Assembly (NCBI GenBank): GCA_900755085.1
Contig: CAAEFF010000080.1
Location: forward strand, 1 to 13,375
Length of the DNA: 13,375 nucleotides
Direction: 5' to 3'
Source: an uncultured Streptococcus sp.
Lineage (GTDB): Bacteria; Bacillota; Bacilli; Lactobacillales; Streptococcaceae
Shown: piece by piece, positions 1-7,280 of the stretch
Numbering within the stretch: position 1 is the stretch's first letter
Layout of the letters: the number at the start of each line of letters is the position of its first letter
The notes under the pieces: model-generated
The model's database searches: none
Seen by the model: only the letters and a program-made list of their open reading frames with translations
What the model was told of the DNA's origin: nothing
Translations under genes and position numbers: made by a program

Positions 1-36
1 AAGGAAATCCTGACCATCATTCGTGATAAGATTTGA
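1..36 (+). CDS. 3' end of an upstream protein gene (partial)
   Basis: Frame 1 reads KEILTIIRDKI and then TGA at 34-36. This looks like the charged, helical C-terminus of a protein whose body lies off the left edge. Eleven residues cannot identify a family. The call rests on the open frame from base 1 and on the next gene having its own promoter and ribosome binding site further on. It could be chance. Confidence 0.35.
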   Translation, partial: KEILTIIRDKI

Positions 37-80
37 GCCCTGAATTTTTTTAAAAAATATTATTTTTTTACTTTACCCCC

Positions 81-123
81 TTGCATTTTGAACAGATTAG
101 TATTAAACTATAGCACAAGGAGG
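81..123 (+). promoter_or_regulatory. Putative promoter and RBS for the 105-aa gene
   Basis: TTGCAT (81-86) and TAAACT (104-109) are separated by 17 bp, a fair sigma-A-type promoter with a weak -10. An alternative -10 is TATAGC (110-115). A strong AAGGAGG (117-123) follows, 7 bases before the ATG at 131. The gap between the -10 and the RBS is short, so the transcript would have almost no leader. Confidence 0.5.
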
Positions 124-130
124 TGCGCTT

Positions 131-448
131 ATGTTTCTAATCTCTCAAAACGAATATTATTCCATTGAACATACCAAATCGGAACTGATCAAATTGCTGT
201 CTCAAATGCGGCAAGAAATCGCAGCGAGTCGCCAATCTCAAACAAGCATGGCTTGTAGCCATATTGAATATTGTTTAGAGCATTTACGCAATGCCAGAAG
301 CACTATCGCTGTCAGCCTCCCGGTCAAATCACTTGACCTTGAGATCACCTCCATGCTTGGACAGCACATTCTGGTCCTACCACCAGAAGCGCGCAAAAGC
401 TGGGATCAAGTCAAAACATTGACCCATCAGTATGGTCATTTTAAATAG
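131..448 (+). CDS. Hypothetical 105-aa protein
   Basis: I do not recognise a family. The ATG has a strong AAGGAGG seven bases upstream and the frame ends at a strong hairpin terminator, so the gene looks real and separately transcribed. The N-terminal 60 residues look helical and amphipathic (SELIKLLSQMRQEIAASRQ and the following segment), with two cysteines in the segment CSHIEYC. The second half contains a short hydrophobic stretch around LGQHILVLPPEARKSW. No signal peptide, transmembrane segment or DNA-binding motif is evident, so a small cytoplasmic protein is likely. It converges on the mechanosensitive channel gene and shares its terminator. Function is unknown. Confidence 0.7.
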   Translation: MFLISQNEYYSIEHTKSELIKLLSQMRQEIAASRQSQTSMACSHIEYCLEHLRNARSTIAVSLPVKSLDLEITSMLGQHILVLPPEARKSWDQVKTLTHQYGHFK

Positions 449-457
449 AAAAACTAG

Positions 458-524
458 CAAAAAAAAAGGGAATGCGACAAAACGAATCTTCTACAACATT
501 CGTTCTGTCACACTCCCTTTTAGT
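458..524. terminator. Bidirectional terminator between convergent genes
   Basis: A long hairpin pairs the arm around 468-487 (AGGGAATGCGACAAAACGAAT) with the arm around 498-518 (ATTCGTTCTGTCACACTCCCT), loop about 10 nt. The pairing is imperfect but extensive. It is flanked by an A-run (459-467) on the left and TTTT on the right, so it can act in both directions. On the right it overlaps the stop codon of the channel gene (520-522). Confidence 0.85.
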
Positions 525-1368
525 TTAGGCCATTTTTACCGGTTGGCAAATTGATGCCTGCTTCCATAAGAGCATCGTGATAGAGTTTATAATAAGTGTG
601 GTAGACAGTGGTTTGGGTACCATTTTGAGCGGTCATGGCGATGCGGAAAGAATAACGACCATTTTTTTCGATCTGAGGTCCAATAATGGTCGGACCTGTC
701 AATACTTCTGGATGGTTTTCTTGCTCTGCTTGATTGACCTGAGTGATGACTTGGTAAATCTTGTCAAGATCTGTATTGGCATCCAGTGGAATATCGACCA
801 GCACGCGCATATCCCCACGCGAAAGATTGCTGACGACGGTAATATTCCGATTCGGAACAAAGTGGAGCGTCCCATCAAAATCTCGAACCTGAGTCGTCCG
901 AATCCCAACACTACTGACAATGCCGGCAATTTTGATAGAACCGTTGGTCAGACGAACATTGTCTCCCACGTCTAGCTGGCGTTCTAAAAGGATAAAGAAA
1001 CCATTGACCAAATCTGAAAGGAAGCCCTGGGCTCCCATCCCAATAGCGACCCCAGCGATTCCCGCACCGGCAAGCAAACTCGAGACTGGAAGACCTAAAA
1101 TCGACAAAATCCAGTAGATCAGGATGAAATACAGACAGTAGTTTAACAGGCTCTCCACCAACCGTAGAATGGTTTTTTGGCGTGCTTCATCCTGTCCAGC
1201 ATATCTAAAGGAGGGAGCTAAAATCCTCTTGACCAGGCTGTGAATCACCTTTTTGGCGATATAAAATAAAAGAAGGACAAAAAGGAGTGAAATGCACTTA
1301 GAAATCACTTCATCAGCGATTCTTGTCCAGTCAATGTTTTGAAAATACCGTTGAAATACTTGACTCAT
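520..1368 (-). CDS. Small-conductance mechanosensitive channel (MscS family)
   Basis: This 282-residue protein has the size and architecture of the short MscS type, which releases solutes across the cytoplasmic membrane when turgor rises. Hydrophobic segments lie at about 23-39 and 74-91. A third at about 96-128 is the pore helix, with the typical Gly/Ala alternation (LLAGAGIAGVAIGMGAQGF). The beta domain follows, including DVGDNVRL at 133-140 and the conserved HFVPNRNI around 169-176, which matches the VPN signature of MscS. The ATG at 1366-1368 follows an AGAGA-like weak ribosome site. The gene is monocistronic, divergent from sstT and convergent with the small orphan gene. Family call is secure; gating properties cannot be read from sequence. 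Confidence 0.95.
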   Translation of the reverse strand: MSQVFQRYFQNIDWTRIADEVISKCISLLFVLLLFYIAKKVIHSLVKRILAPSFRYAGQDEARQKTILRLVESLLNYCLYFILIYWILSILGLPVSSLLAGAGIAGVAIGMGAQGFLSDLVNGFFILLERQLDVGDNVRLTNGSIKIAGIVSSVGIRTTQVRDFDGTLHFVPNRNITVVSNLSRGDMRVLVDIPLDANTDLDKIYQVITQVNQAEQENHPEVLTGPTIIGPQIEKNGRYSFRIAMTAQNGTQTTVYHTYYKLYHDALMEAGINLPTGKNGLN

Positions 1369-1402
1369 GAATACCGTTCTCTTTCTATTTCTGAATACTT
1401 TG

Positions 1403-1411
1403 ATTATACCA
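1403..1411 (-). promoter_or_regulatory. Extended -10 promoter of the MscS-type gene
   Basis: On the minus strand TGG precedes TATAAT (1403-1408), giving a perfect extended -10 (TGnTATAAT). No good -35 is visible at 17 bp, which is common for extended -10 promoters. It lies 35 bp upstream of the ATG. Confidence 0.65.
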
Positions 1412-1447
1412 AATATTCGGATTTTAGGCCATTTTTTCTAAAACACA

Positions 1448-1500
1448 TTGCTTTTACACCCTATCTAATGTATAATATTTCTTAATATTTGCATAGGAGG
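1448..1500 (+). promoter_or_regulatory. Promoter and RBS of sstT
   Basis: TTGCTT (1448-1453), a 17-bp spacer and a perfect TATAAT (1471-1476) form a strong sigma-A promoter. AGGAGG (1495-1500) lies 6 bases before the ATG at 1507. This decides the start: the in-frame TTG at 1489 sits upstream of this RBS and would leave it inside the coding region. Confidence 0.8.
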
Positions 1501-1506
1501 TCATTT

Positions 1507-2724
1507 ATGATTCATCATTTACTAGCTACTTGGAATAAAACCAACCTCATGAAGCGGATTGCGATTGGGATCGTCGTTGGGGTTATTCTGGCACTGGTTT
1601 TTCCTCAAGCATCTGGAATTGGTATTTTAGGAGAGTTCTTTGTTGGAGGTCTTCGTGCGATTGCTCCCCTCCTGGTCTTTGCTCTTGTTGCAAACTCCCT
1701 CTCCCAACACCAAAAAGGGACCCAGACCAATATGAAGAAGGTCATCATTCTCTATCTCTTGGGAACCTTTGCCGCAGCCTTTGTCGCCGTTATGGTGAAT
1801 TACCTCTTCCCAGTGACAATTGATCTGAATACAAAAGCCGCGAAAGGGACTGGACCAAATGGAATTGGCGAAGTGATCAGTAACCTCTTACTTAAAGTGG
1901 TCGACAACCCTGTTAACGCCCTGCAACAGGCCAATTACATTGGGATTCTTTCTTGGGCGACTGTCTTTGGGATTGCCATGAGAGAGGCGAGCGACCATAG
2001 TAAGGAACTCCTTCAAACACTAGCGGATATCACTTCTAAGATCGTAGAATGGATTATTAATCTGGCACCTTTTGGAATTTTAGGTTTGGTCTACACGACC
2101 ATCTCAGGAAAAGGTCTCAGTGCCCTCAGTAACTACGGTCTCCTTCTCGTCATTTTGATTGGGACCATGGCTTTTGTAGCCCTTGTTGTCAACCCATTGA
2201 TCGTCTTTGTGATGATTCGTAAGAATCCTTACCCACTTGTCTTTAAATGCCTCCGTGTCAGCGGAGTAACGGCCTTCTTCACCCGAAGCTCTGCCGCTAA
2301 TATCCCTGTGAACATGCGCCTTTGTGAAGAATTGGGGCTCAATCCAGACACCTACTCTGTCTCTATTCCGCTTGGTTCAACTGTGAATATGGCTGGAGCC
2401 GCTGTCACCATTAATATCTTAACACTTGCTGCGGCGGATACCTTACACATTCATGTTGACTTTGCAACTGCACTTGTCCTTAGTGTCGTAGCTGCGATCT
2501 CAGCCTGCGGAGCATCTGGAGTGGCTGGTGGATCTCTCCTTCTCATTCCCGTTGCATGTAGCCTTTTTGGAATCACCAATGATTTGGCCATGCAAGTCGT
2601 CAGTGTCGGATTTGTTATCGGTGTCCTCCAAGACTCCTGTGAAACAGCCCTCAATTCATCGACCGACGTCCTCTTCACTGCCATCGCCGAAATGAGCAGC
2701 TGGCCCAAAGAAAAAAGATATTAA
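1507..2724 (+). CDS. sstT: Serine/threonine:Na+ symporter SstT
   Basis: The 405-residue protein matches SstT, a member of the dicarboxylate/amino acid:cation symporter (DAACS) family that imports serine and threonine with Na+. From the ATG at 1507 it shows the serine-rich re-entrant loop TRSSAANIP (about 259-267), the Na+-site helix motif STVNMAGAA (291-299) and the second hairpin [12 protein letters not shown] (331-342), all in canonical order with multiple hydrophobic helices between. Length is normal for the family. Its own strong promoter and RBS precede it. No gene follows on the same strand, and the first clear plus-strand terminator is about 415 nt downstream. Serine/threonine specificity is inferred from family resemblance. 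Confidence 0.93.
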   Translation: MIHHLLATWNKTNLMKRIAIGIVVGVILALVFPQASGIGILGEFFVGGLRAIAPLLVFALVANSLSQHQKGTQTNMKKVIILYLLGTFAAAFVAVMVNYLFPVTIDLNTKAAKGTGPNGIGEVISNLLLKVVDNPVNALQQANYIGILSWATVFGIAMREASDHSKELLQTLADITSKIVEWIINLAPFGILGLVYTTISGKGLSALSNYGLLLVILIGTMAFVALVVNPLIVFVMIRKNPYPLVFKCLRVSGVTAFFTRSSAANIPVNMRLCEELGLNPDTYSVSIPLGSTVNMAGAAVTINILTLAAADTLHIHVDFATALVLSVVAAISACGASGVAGGSLLLIPVACSLFGITNDLAMQVVSVGFVIGVLQDSCETALNSSTDVLFTAIAEMSSWPKEKRY

Positions 2725-3139
2725 TAGCTCGAACATAAAAAATAAAGTAAGTTAAATGATTCTGCAAAGAAATTGAAATGAATTCTAACTTTTAAAATGA
2801 ATCCTAAACAAAACGAAACTTGCCGCCGTGAGAAAAGTACCTGAAACAATACAGTTTCAGGCACTCGGAATTATTGAGAGTAAAACAGTTCGGGGAACTG
2901 TTTTAGCCTGAGCCTAAAAATTGAAAAGCGAAGGAGTTCAAAACGAATTGAACACGGGCTGCGGATTGTGTCAAAAAGATAAGTTCTCCTGGAATCGAAA
3001 GATTCTGCGTCAAACTTCCTATTTTGACTTTATCCGCAGACGCCCTTTGTATCTTAATTTAGTCATGGAACTTCGTAGAAGTTCGCTTGCGTCCGTACTC
3101 ACCTAAGGAAAGTTTCTAAAATGATTTTTTCTCAATCTG
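2725..3139. other. Gene-free structured intergenic region (ncRNA or dispersed repeat candidate)
   Basis: No convincing gene lies here. The stretch holds at least five inverted repeats: CCTGAAAC/GTTTCAGG (2840-2847/2854-2861); AAAACAGTTC/GAACTGTTTT with a GGG loop (2882-2904); GTTCAA/TTGAAC (2937-2942/2947-2952); a nested structure of CTGCGGAT/ATCCGCAG (2959-2966/3032-3039), TCAAAA/TTTTGA (2971-2976/3022-3027) and a GAATC-GAAA-GATTC tetraloop hairpin (2992-3005); and GAACTTC/GAAGTTC with a GTA loop (3068-3084). A plus-strand terminator follows. This could be a non-coding RNA, a long structured sstT 3' UTR, or a dispersed repeat. I see no good promoter inside it. Confidence 0.45.
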
Positions 3140-3175
3140 AACCCAGACCGCAACGATCTGGGTTATTTTATTTTC
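3140..3175 (+). terminator. Intrinsic terminator, plus strand
   Basis: AACCCAGA (3140-3147) pairs with TCTGGGTT (3157-3164), 9-nt loop, followed by ATTTTATTTT. On the minus strand the hairpin is followed by CAGATTGAG rather than a T-run, so it mainly stops plus-strand transcription (sstT readthrough or a separate RNA). Its tail overlaps the last codons of the convergent symporter gene. Confidence 0.75.
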
Positions 3176-4499
3176 TAAAGTAGCGTCTACTTTCTTGAAT
3201 GATAATCGGTGAGAGAGCAAGTAAGGCGATCAGATTTGGCAGAGCCATCAATCCATTTACGATATCGGCGATGACCCAGACAAGATCCAACTTGAGAAAG
3301 CCTCCAAGTCCTACCATCAATACAAAGAAGATCCGATAGAGATTAATATGTCTGACGCCAAAGAGGAATTCGAAACACCGTTCTCCGTAATAAGACCAGC
3401 CAAGGATGGTGGTCGTGGCAAAAAGCACCAGACAAAGGGTCAAGATGATCCCTCCTATCGGTCCAAAAACGCCTGTAAAGGTATCATGCGTAAGCGTATT
3501 GGAATTAGCACTTGCCATCCATTCACCGGATACCAAGATCGAAAGTCCTGTCAAACTACAAATAATAATCGTATCAATAAAGGTCCCTGTCATTGAGATT
3601 AATCCCTGCTCGACCGGTTCATTGGTCTTCGCTGCAGCTGCAGCAATCGGAGCAGATCCAAGACCTGATTCATTAGAGAAGACCCCACGCGCCACCCCTT
3701 TTTGGATGGCCATCTTGACCGTAGCACCAGCAAATCCTCCCATGGCCGCCGTCCCTGTAAAGGCTCCTGAAAAGACAGCTTTTAAAGCAGGAAGCAATTG
3801 ATCCCCATGAAGGGAAATAATGATCACGGTGACCAGAATATAGGCTGCAGCCATAAAGGGAACCACTTTTTCTGAGACTTTTGAAATCCAGTGAATCCCA
3901 CCAAAAATGATGGCAGAAACGACCAAAGCAATCACAACACTGGCAACTTCAGGGGCGGTACCAAAACTGGCTTTTAAAGAAGCTGTAATGGAATTGACCT
4001 GGGTCATAGTCCCAATCCCAAAGAGGGCTACGAGAACACCTGCTACGGCAAAGAAACTTGCAAGCGGACGCCATTTTTCACCCATCCCATTCAAGATGTA
4101 ATACATAGGACCACCTGAAATATAGCCCTTGTCATCCTTGGTTCGATATTTAATGGCTAAGAGCCCTTCTGCATACTTGGTAGCCATCCCAAAGAAAGCA
4201 GCCATCCACATCCAAAAGAGGGCACCTGGTCCACCCGTCTGGATAGCGGTCGCAACCCCGACGATATTTCCTGTCCCGACAGTTGCTGCTAGGGCTGTTG
4301 CAAGAGCTCCAAAGCTTGAAATATCCCCATGCCCTTTATCTTCCGTAAAGATCAACCGGAAAGCTTTGGGCAAATAGCGAATCTGAAGCAGGCTCAAACG
4401 GAGGGTCAGGTAAATCCCTGTCCCCACCAGAAGCACCAAAAGCGGAGCTCCCCATACCAGATTGTCTAGATTTTGAAAAAACTGCAATGCATGATCCAT
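3168..4499 (-). CDS. Sodium:alanine/glycine symporter (AGCS family)
   Basis: The 443-residue multispanning protein belongs to the alanine or glycine:cation symporter (AGCS) family, which imports D/L-alanine and glycine with Na+. The diagnostic region is SSFGALATALAATVGTGNIV (61-80) continuing into a TGGPGALFWMW segment, then FFGMATKYAE (102-111) and SGGPMYYI (128-135). Further on are the conserved NESGLGSAPIAAAAA segment and about ten hydrophobic helices. Length is typical. GGAG in the leader (4507-4510) lies 7 bases before the ATG. The glycine riboswitch in the leader strongly suggests glycine is a physiological substrate. A glycine riboswitch ahead of a sodium:alanine symporter gene is known in S. 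pyogenes. CodY-like sites at the promoter suggest additional nutrient control. Confidence 0.93.
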   Translation of the reverse strand: MDHALQFFQNLDNLVWGAPLLVLLVGTGIYLTLRLSLLQIRYLPKAFRLIFTEDKGHGDISSFGALATALAATVGTGNIVGVATAIQTGGPGALFWMWMAAFFGMATKYAEGLLAIKYRTKDDKGYISGGPMYYILNGMGEKWRPLASFFAVAGVLVALFGIGTMTQVNSITASLKASFGTAPEVASVVIALVVSAIIFGGIHWISKVSEKVVPFMAAAYILVTVIIISLHGDQLLPALKAVFSGAFTGTAAMGGFAGATVKMAIQKGVARGVFSNESGLGSAPIAAAAAKTNEPVEQGLISMTGTFIDTIIICSLTGLSILVSGEWMASANSNTLTHDTFTGVFGPIGGIILTLCLVLFATTTILGWSYYGERCFEFLFGVRHINLYRIFFVLMVGLGGFLKLDLVWVIADIVNGLMALPNLIALLALSPIIIQESRRYFRK

Positions 4500-4540
4500 T
4501 TTCTATCTCCTTTTTCATCGACCGATCGACTGAAAAGTGA

Positions 4541-4572
4541 AAAAGAAAGAGCACATGTCAAACATGTACTCT
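4541..4572 (-). terminator. Leader terminator (riboswitch expression platform)
   Basis: Read on the minus strand, AGAGTACATGT pairs with ACATGTGCTCT around a TTG loop (4548-4572) and is followed by TTTCTTTTT. This intrinsic terminator lies between the glycine aptamer and the symporter start codon, about 40 nt before the ATG, so it is the likely switch that the aptamer opens or closes. Confidence 0.8.
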
Positions 4573-4583
4573 GGTTTGCTAAA

Positions 4584-4690
4584 ATAGGGGCTCTCCCCAT
4601 TTTCGCTCTGTCCTTTTACCTGAGAGTTTGAGTAGATGTTCCATCTACCTTGCCCCTTCGGTGCCATGACTGGTCTCTCCAGAGTTCCGT
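4584..4690 (-). ncRNA. Glycine riboswitch (single aptamer)
   Basis: On the minus strand the conserved glycine aptamer elements appear in order: GGAACTCTGGAGAGACC (about 4672-4688), GCACCGAAGGGGCAA (about 4650-4664), a variable arm closed by GTAGAT/ATCTAC, then AACTCTCAGGTAAAAGGACAGAG (about 4606-4628, internal pieces AACTCTCAGG and GGACAGAG). Only one full aptamer is visible. A short GGGG-AGAG-CCCC hairpin (4587-4598) follows where a second aptamer would be, so this looks like a singlet with a reduced 'ghost' partner. It controls the downstream AGCS symporter through the terminator at 4541-4572. Whether glycine turns expression on or off cannot be decided by eye. Confidence 0.92.
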
Positions 4691-4747
4691 CCATTCACAG
4701 TTATAGATATTCCTGCAAACTTCATTCGGTCGTATTGAATTGTCCTT

Positions 4748-4776
4748 ATTTTATGCCTTTTTCATGAAAATGTCAA
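4748..4776 (-). promoter_or_regulatory. Promoter of the glycine-riboswitch/AGCS transcript
   Basis: On the minus strand TTGACA (4771-4776) is a perfect -35, followed by a 17-bp spacer and TAAAAT (4748-4753). Transcription would begin near 4741, giving a leader of about 240 nt that contains the riboswitch. Confidence 0.88.
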
Positions 4777-4813
4777 CTATTTTCCGAAAATAAATGACTT
4801 TTTTCATGAAAAA
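4759..4813. promoter_or_regulatory. CodY-like palindrome cluster at the AGCS promoter
   Basis: TATTTTCCGAAAATA (4778-4792) is a perfect palindrome abutting the -35 box and matches the CodY consensus AATTTTCWGAAAATT at 12 of 15 positions. Two related palindromes flank it: TTTTCATGAAAA (4759-4770), lying within the promoter spacer, and TTTTTCATGAAAAA (4800-4813). Centres are about 20.5 and 21.5 bp apart, close to two helical turns each, so all three face the same side of the helix. CodY represses amino-acid uptake genes in streptococci when branched-chain amino acids are plentiful. The operator role is inferred. The rightmost palindrome also lies just past the dipeptidase stop codon and could form a weak A/T-rich hairpin there. 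Confidence 0.6.
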
Positions 4814-4823
4814 GATTCGTTTT

Positions 4824-6242
4824 TTAATCACTTAAGGAGAAGTGATTGGTCATGAGGTTGCTGGCATCTAGTAAAATCTTGTCCAAGAGTTGATCTGTCG
4901 CTTCTTGAATCTGATCACTCATAGCTTGGTTTTCCGCCTCAAAATCGACAGTTTCACCTGCTGCAAGGGCACGATCGACTTTATTGATGCGTGCATGTCC
5001 CCAAGCCATTGTCGATTCTTGGTAGTCATCTAGATCCCCAACATGATGAGCATAGTGAGGGTCAGCTAGTCCTGCAATCAATCGGTTAGCCCAATAGAAG
5101 GAATCCGTTGTTACTTTAGCCGTCGTATTGGCAAAGTAGTCTGGTGTCGTATCCACTTGGGTAAAGAAAGGAACGGCTGTATTGTAAGGCATGGAACCAT
5201 AAGAAATCCATTGGATGCCTGTCGTTTCTTGCGGTTTATTAGGGCGCAATTGCAGAATCGCTGTCTGGCTGGTCCGGTTGATCCCGATCGTCCGGAAAGT
5301 TCGCTGACTTACCTGATCTCCCTCAGGGCCATAAGGATCGTAGAGGGTATCTTGGTAGTGATTGCTCAAGACATATTTGACATCTTCAATCGTCACCTTG
5401 CGATAGGGCTTTTGACACCAAGAAATCTCAAAGCTCCGTGGATCCTGCTCAATTTCAGGATTAAGGAAACGCTGGATGGCCCAAGCCCGCGGTGTATTGT
5501 AGTGACGGTCCTTGTCTTTTTGGCTACCAAAGGCATAGCGTGGATTAAACCCTTTGCCTTCTTGATCCAGAATCAAATGGTGTTCTGAGACAAAATGTTC
5601 AAGATCCGGGTCACAAAGGAATTGGCCTGGATTTCCAAATTCAAAATAATCACTTCCCAGTTGGTTTGGGTTGGTCACATAGGCATCATCTGGGACACGG
5701 CGCGCCATCCAGTGGTGACCTCCGATGGTTTCCAACCACCAGATTTCATTCACATCTGAAATGGCAATCCCGTTAGATTCATAAGTTCCATACTCTTCCA
5801 AAATCTTTCCGAGACGCAAAACCCCTTCGCGGGCGGTCTTGACATAAGGCAAGATCAAGGTCAGCATATCTTCCTCACCGATTCCACTCGCTACAAGAGG
5901 ATCTGCTCCTAGCACACGGCTATTGGTCGTAATGGTCTCTGTCTCACTCATAGCCACATTATAGACATTGATCCCAGCTTCTCCCCAGATCCCGTCTTTG
6001 GGAATGGCATCTGGAACAGCTGTATAGCGAACCGGATTGTCTAGCAAGTCAATTTCAAAAGTGGACAAAACCGATTTGTAATGGCGGGGTTGATCTTCTG
6101 GTTTCACCACAATATATTTCTTGGGCGTAAAGACACCATTTTGAGAATCCTCTGTCCGCGCTACAATGGTTGAACCATCATAGCTCGCATGTTTTCCGAC
6201 TAAAATTGTTGTACATGAATCTGCACTTTCACGTTTCCGCAT
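4824..6242 (-). CDS. pepD: C69-family dipeptidase (PepD type)
   Basis: This 472-residue protein matches peptidase family C69 (Lactobacillus PepD-like), N-terminal-nucleophile dipeptidases with broad specificity. The start [20 protein letters not shown] is characteristic: Cys10 in [10 protein letters not shown] is the expected nucleophile, exposed after autocatalytic removal of the first nine residues. The next conserved block, [16 protein letters not shown], follows directly. Further family-like segments include [21 protein letters not shown] and [10 protein letters not shown]. There is no signal peptide, so it should act in the cytoplasm on imported peptides. The ATG (6240-6242) has a GGAGGA site five bases upstream and its own promoter. 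It precedes the AGCS transporter on the same strand but that gene has a separate promoter. Confidence 0.92.
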   Translation of the reverse strand: MRKRESADSCTTILVGKHASYDGSTIVARTEDSQNGVFTPKKYIVVKPEDQPRHYKSVLSTFEIDLLDNPVRYTAVPDAIPKDGIWGEAGINVYNVAMSETETITTNSRVLGADPLVASGIGEEDMLTLILPYVKTAREGVLRLGKILEEYGTYESNGIAISDVNEIWWLETIGGHHWMARRVPDDAYVTNPNQLGSDYFEFGNPGQFLCDPDLEHFVSEHHLILDQEGKGFNPRYAFGSQKDKDRHYNTPRAWAIQRFLNPEIEQDPRSFEISWCQKPYRKVTIEDVKYVLSNHYQDTLYDPYGPEGDQVSQRTFRTIGINRTSQTAILQLRPNKPQETTGIQWISYGSMPYNTAVPFFTQVDTTPDYFANTTAKVTTDSFYWANRLIAGLADPHYAHHVGDLDDYQESTMAWGHARINKVDRALAAGETVDFEAENQAMSDQIQEATDQLLDKILLDASNLMTNHFSLSD

Positions 6243-6247
6243 ACCTA

Positions 6248-6281
6248 TCCTCCAAAATTATTCATTGCCTCTATTATAGCA
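6248..6281 (-). promoter_or_regulatory. Extended -10 promoter and RBS of pepD
   Basis: Minus strand TG-C-TATAAT (TATAAT at 6273-6278, TG at 6280-6281) is a perfect extended -10 with no clear -35. GGAGGA (6248-6253) is five bases before the ATG. Confidence 0.75.
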
Positions 6282-6314
6282 CTTTTAAAAAACAGGACCT
6301 ACTGAAAATCAGAT

Positions 6315-6427
6315 TGAGAGTGGGACAGAAATCGGTCATTCGTTAGAATTCGATTTCGTCGTCCCACCTCCGCACAGTTGAGTAGGGCTGTAAAAGCTGA
6401 TGAAATCAGCGTAGTAGGGCCCACTCA
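6315..6427. repeat. Dispersed hairpin-rich intergenic repeat, copy 1
   Basis: These 113 bp match 13263-13375 at 111 positions. The unit forms two nested hairpins: GTGGGAC/GTCCCAC enclosing GAAATCG/CGATTTC (about 6320-6366), and GTTGAGT/ACTCAAC enclosing GGGC/GCCC and GCTGAT/ATCAGC (about 6377-6427). No open reading frame or terminal duplication marks it as an IS. It fills the gap between pepD and the ABC transporter operon. The similarity may continue to the hairpin at 6465-6490, but copy 2 is cut off by the window edge so this cannot be checked. Confidence 0.9.
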
Positions 6428-6464
6428 ACCACTGCGTCTTGCTCGACAATCCAAAGACAATTAA

Positions 6465-6490
6465 GAGGCTAGGACTTTTGTCCCAGCCTC
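6465..6490 (-). terminator. Terminator at the end of the ABC transporter operon
   Basis: On the minus strand GAGGCTGGGAC pairs with GTCCTAGCCTC (one G-T wobble) around an AAAA loop, starting 6 bp after the ATPase stop codon, and is followed by TTAATTGTCTTT. The T-tail is modest but the stem is strong. The outer arm also resembles the left end of the adjacent repeat, so it may be part of that element. Confidence 0.7.
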
Positions 6491-6496
6491 CTCTTG

Positions 6497-7261
6497 TTAA
6501 ATCATGTATTCGACACTATAAGTGGCATCGGATAAAATTCGCGAAAGGAATTGTTTGGTTCGTTCTTCTTTTGGACTGTTGAAAAATTCATGCGGTTCAT
6601 TTTCTTCGATGATGTGCCCGCCATCCATAAAGACGACGTGATTGGCCACATCACGCGCAAAGCTCATCTCATGCGTCACGACAACCATGGTCACTCCTTC
6701 TTGGGCCAATTGCTTCATGACAGCCAGTACATCCCCGACCAACTCTGGGTCTAACGCTGAAGTCGGCTCGTCCAGCAAGATCACATCTGGCTTGACTGCG
6801 ATGGCACGTGCGATTCCGATCCGCTGTTGCTGGCCACCTGATAATTGAGAAGGATAGTAATCCTTGTAAGCGAGGAGACCAACTTTTTCAAGGGCGGATT
6901 CTGCCCGTTGGATGGCTTCTTCTTTTGGAATCTTACGGGCTACAACTAGGCCTTCTAAAATATTTTCAAGCGCTGTTTTGTTGGCAAAGAGATTGTAATG
7001 CTGGAAGACAAAGGCTGTCTTTTGGCGGATTTCTAAAATTTCCTTTTTACCGAGTTTGGAGAGGTCATATGCTTTTCCACCTAGGGTTAAGTGACCTGTA
7101 TCCGCCTTTTCCAAGTGGTTGAGACAGCGAAGGAAGGTTGTTTTTCCTGATCCAGATGGCCCCAAAATGACGACAACGTCCCCTTGATTAACCTTGAGAT
7201 TAACATCTACCAGGACTTGGTGGTCCTTAAATTTTTTCGATACGTGTTCTACTTCTAACAT
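6497..7261 (-). CDS. Amino-acid ABC transporter ATP-binding protein (cystine/polar amino acid type)
   Basis: This 254-residue cytoplasmic ATPase powers the importer encoded just upstream. All motifs are intact: Walker [10 protein letters not shown] (34-42), Q-loop FQHYNLF with Gln87, signature LSGGQQQR (140-147), Walker B ILLDEP (161-166), D-loop SALD (168-171) and switch histidine His197. Sequence and length fit the polar amino-acid importer ATPases (GlnQ/ArtM/TcyN), and TcyN, the L-cystine ATPase, is also 254 residues in Bacillus. The gene starts 19 bp after the second permease, with GGAG (7272-7275) upstream, and is last in the operon. Cystine or another sulfur compound is the preferred substrate because of the upstream regulatory motif, but specificity is not proven. 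Confidence 0.93.
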   Translation of the reverse strand: MLEVEHVSKKFKDHQVLVDVNLKVNQGDVVVILGPSGSGKTTFLRCLNHLEKADTGHLTLGGKAYDLSKLGKKEILEIRQKTAFVFQHYNLFANKTALENILEGLVVARKIPKEEAIQRAESALEKVGLLAYKDYYPSQLSGGQQQRIGIARAIAVKPDVILLDEPTSALDPELVGDVLAVMKQLAQEGVTMVVVTHEMSFARDVANHVVFMDGGHIIEENEPHEFFNSPKEERTKQFLSRILSDATYSVEYMI

Positions 7262-7280
7262 CTTCTTATTTCTCCTTCTT

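Noticed and set aside
40..72. Terminator for the partial upstream gene
   Set aside because: It is only A/T-rich DNA with a very weak A/T stem; there is no G-C stem to support a call.
1489..1506. TTG start for sstT, six codons upstream
   Set aside because: The AGGAGG at 1495-1500 lies inside that extension; ATG at 1507 has ideal spacing and gives the normal family length.
2921..3106. A 61-aa frame in the sstT-AGCS gap
   Set aside because: It has a TTG start with no RBS, no recognisable similarity, and overlaps a stack of inverted repeats that better explain the sequence.
6315..6495. Insertion sequence or CRISPR array
   Set aside because: There is no transposase frame, no target-site duplication visible, and no regular spacer pattern; the copies are single hairpin units 6.9 kb apart.
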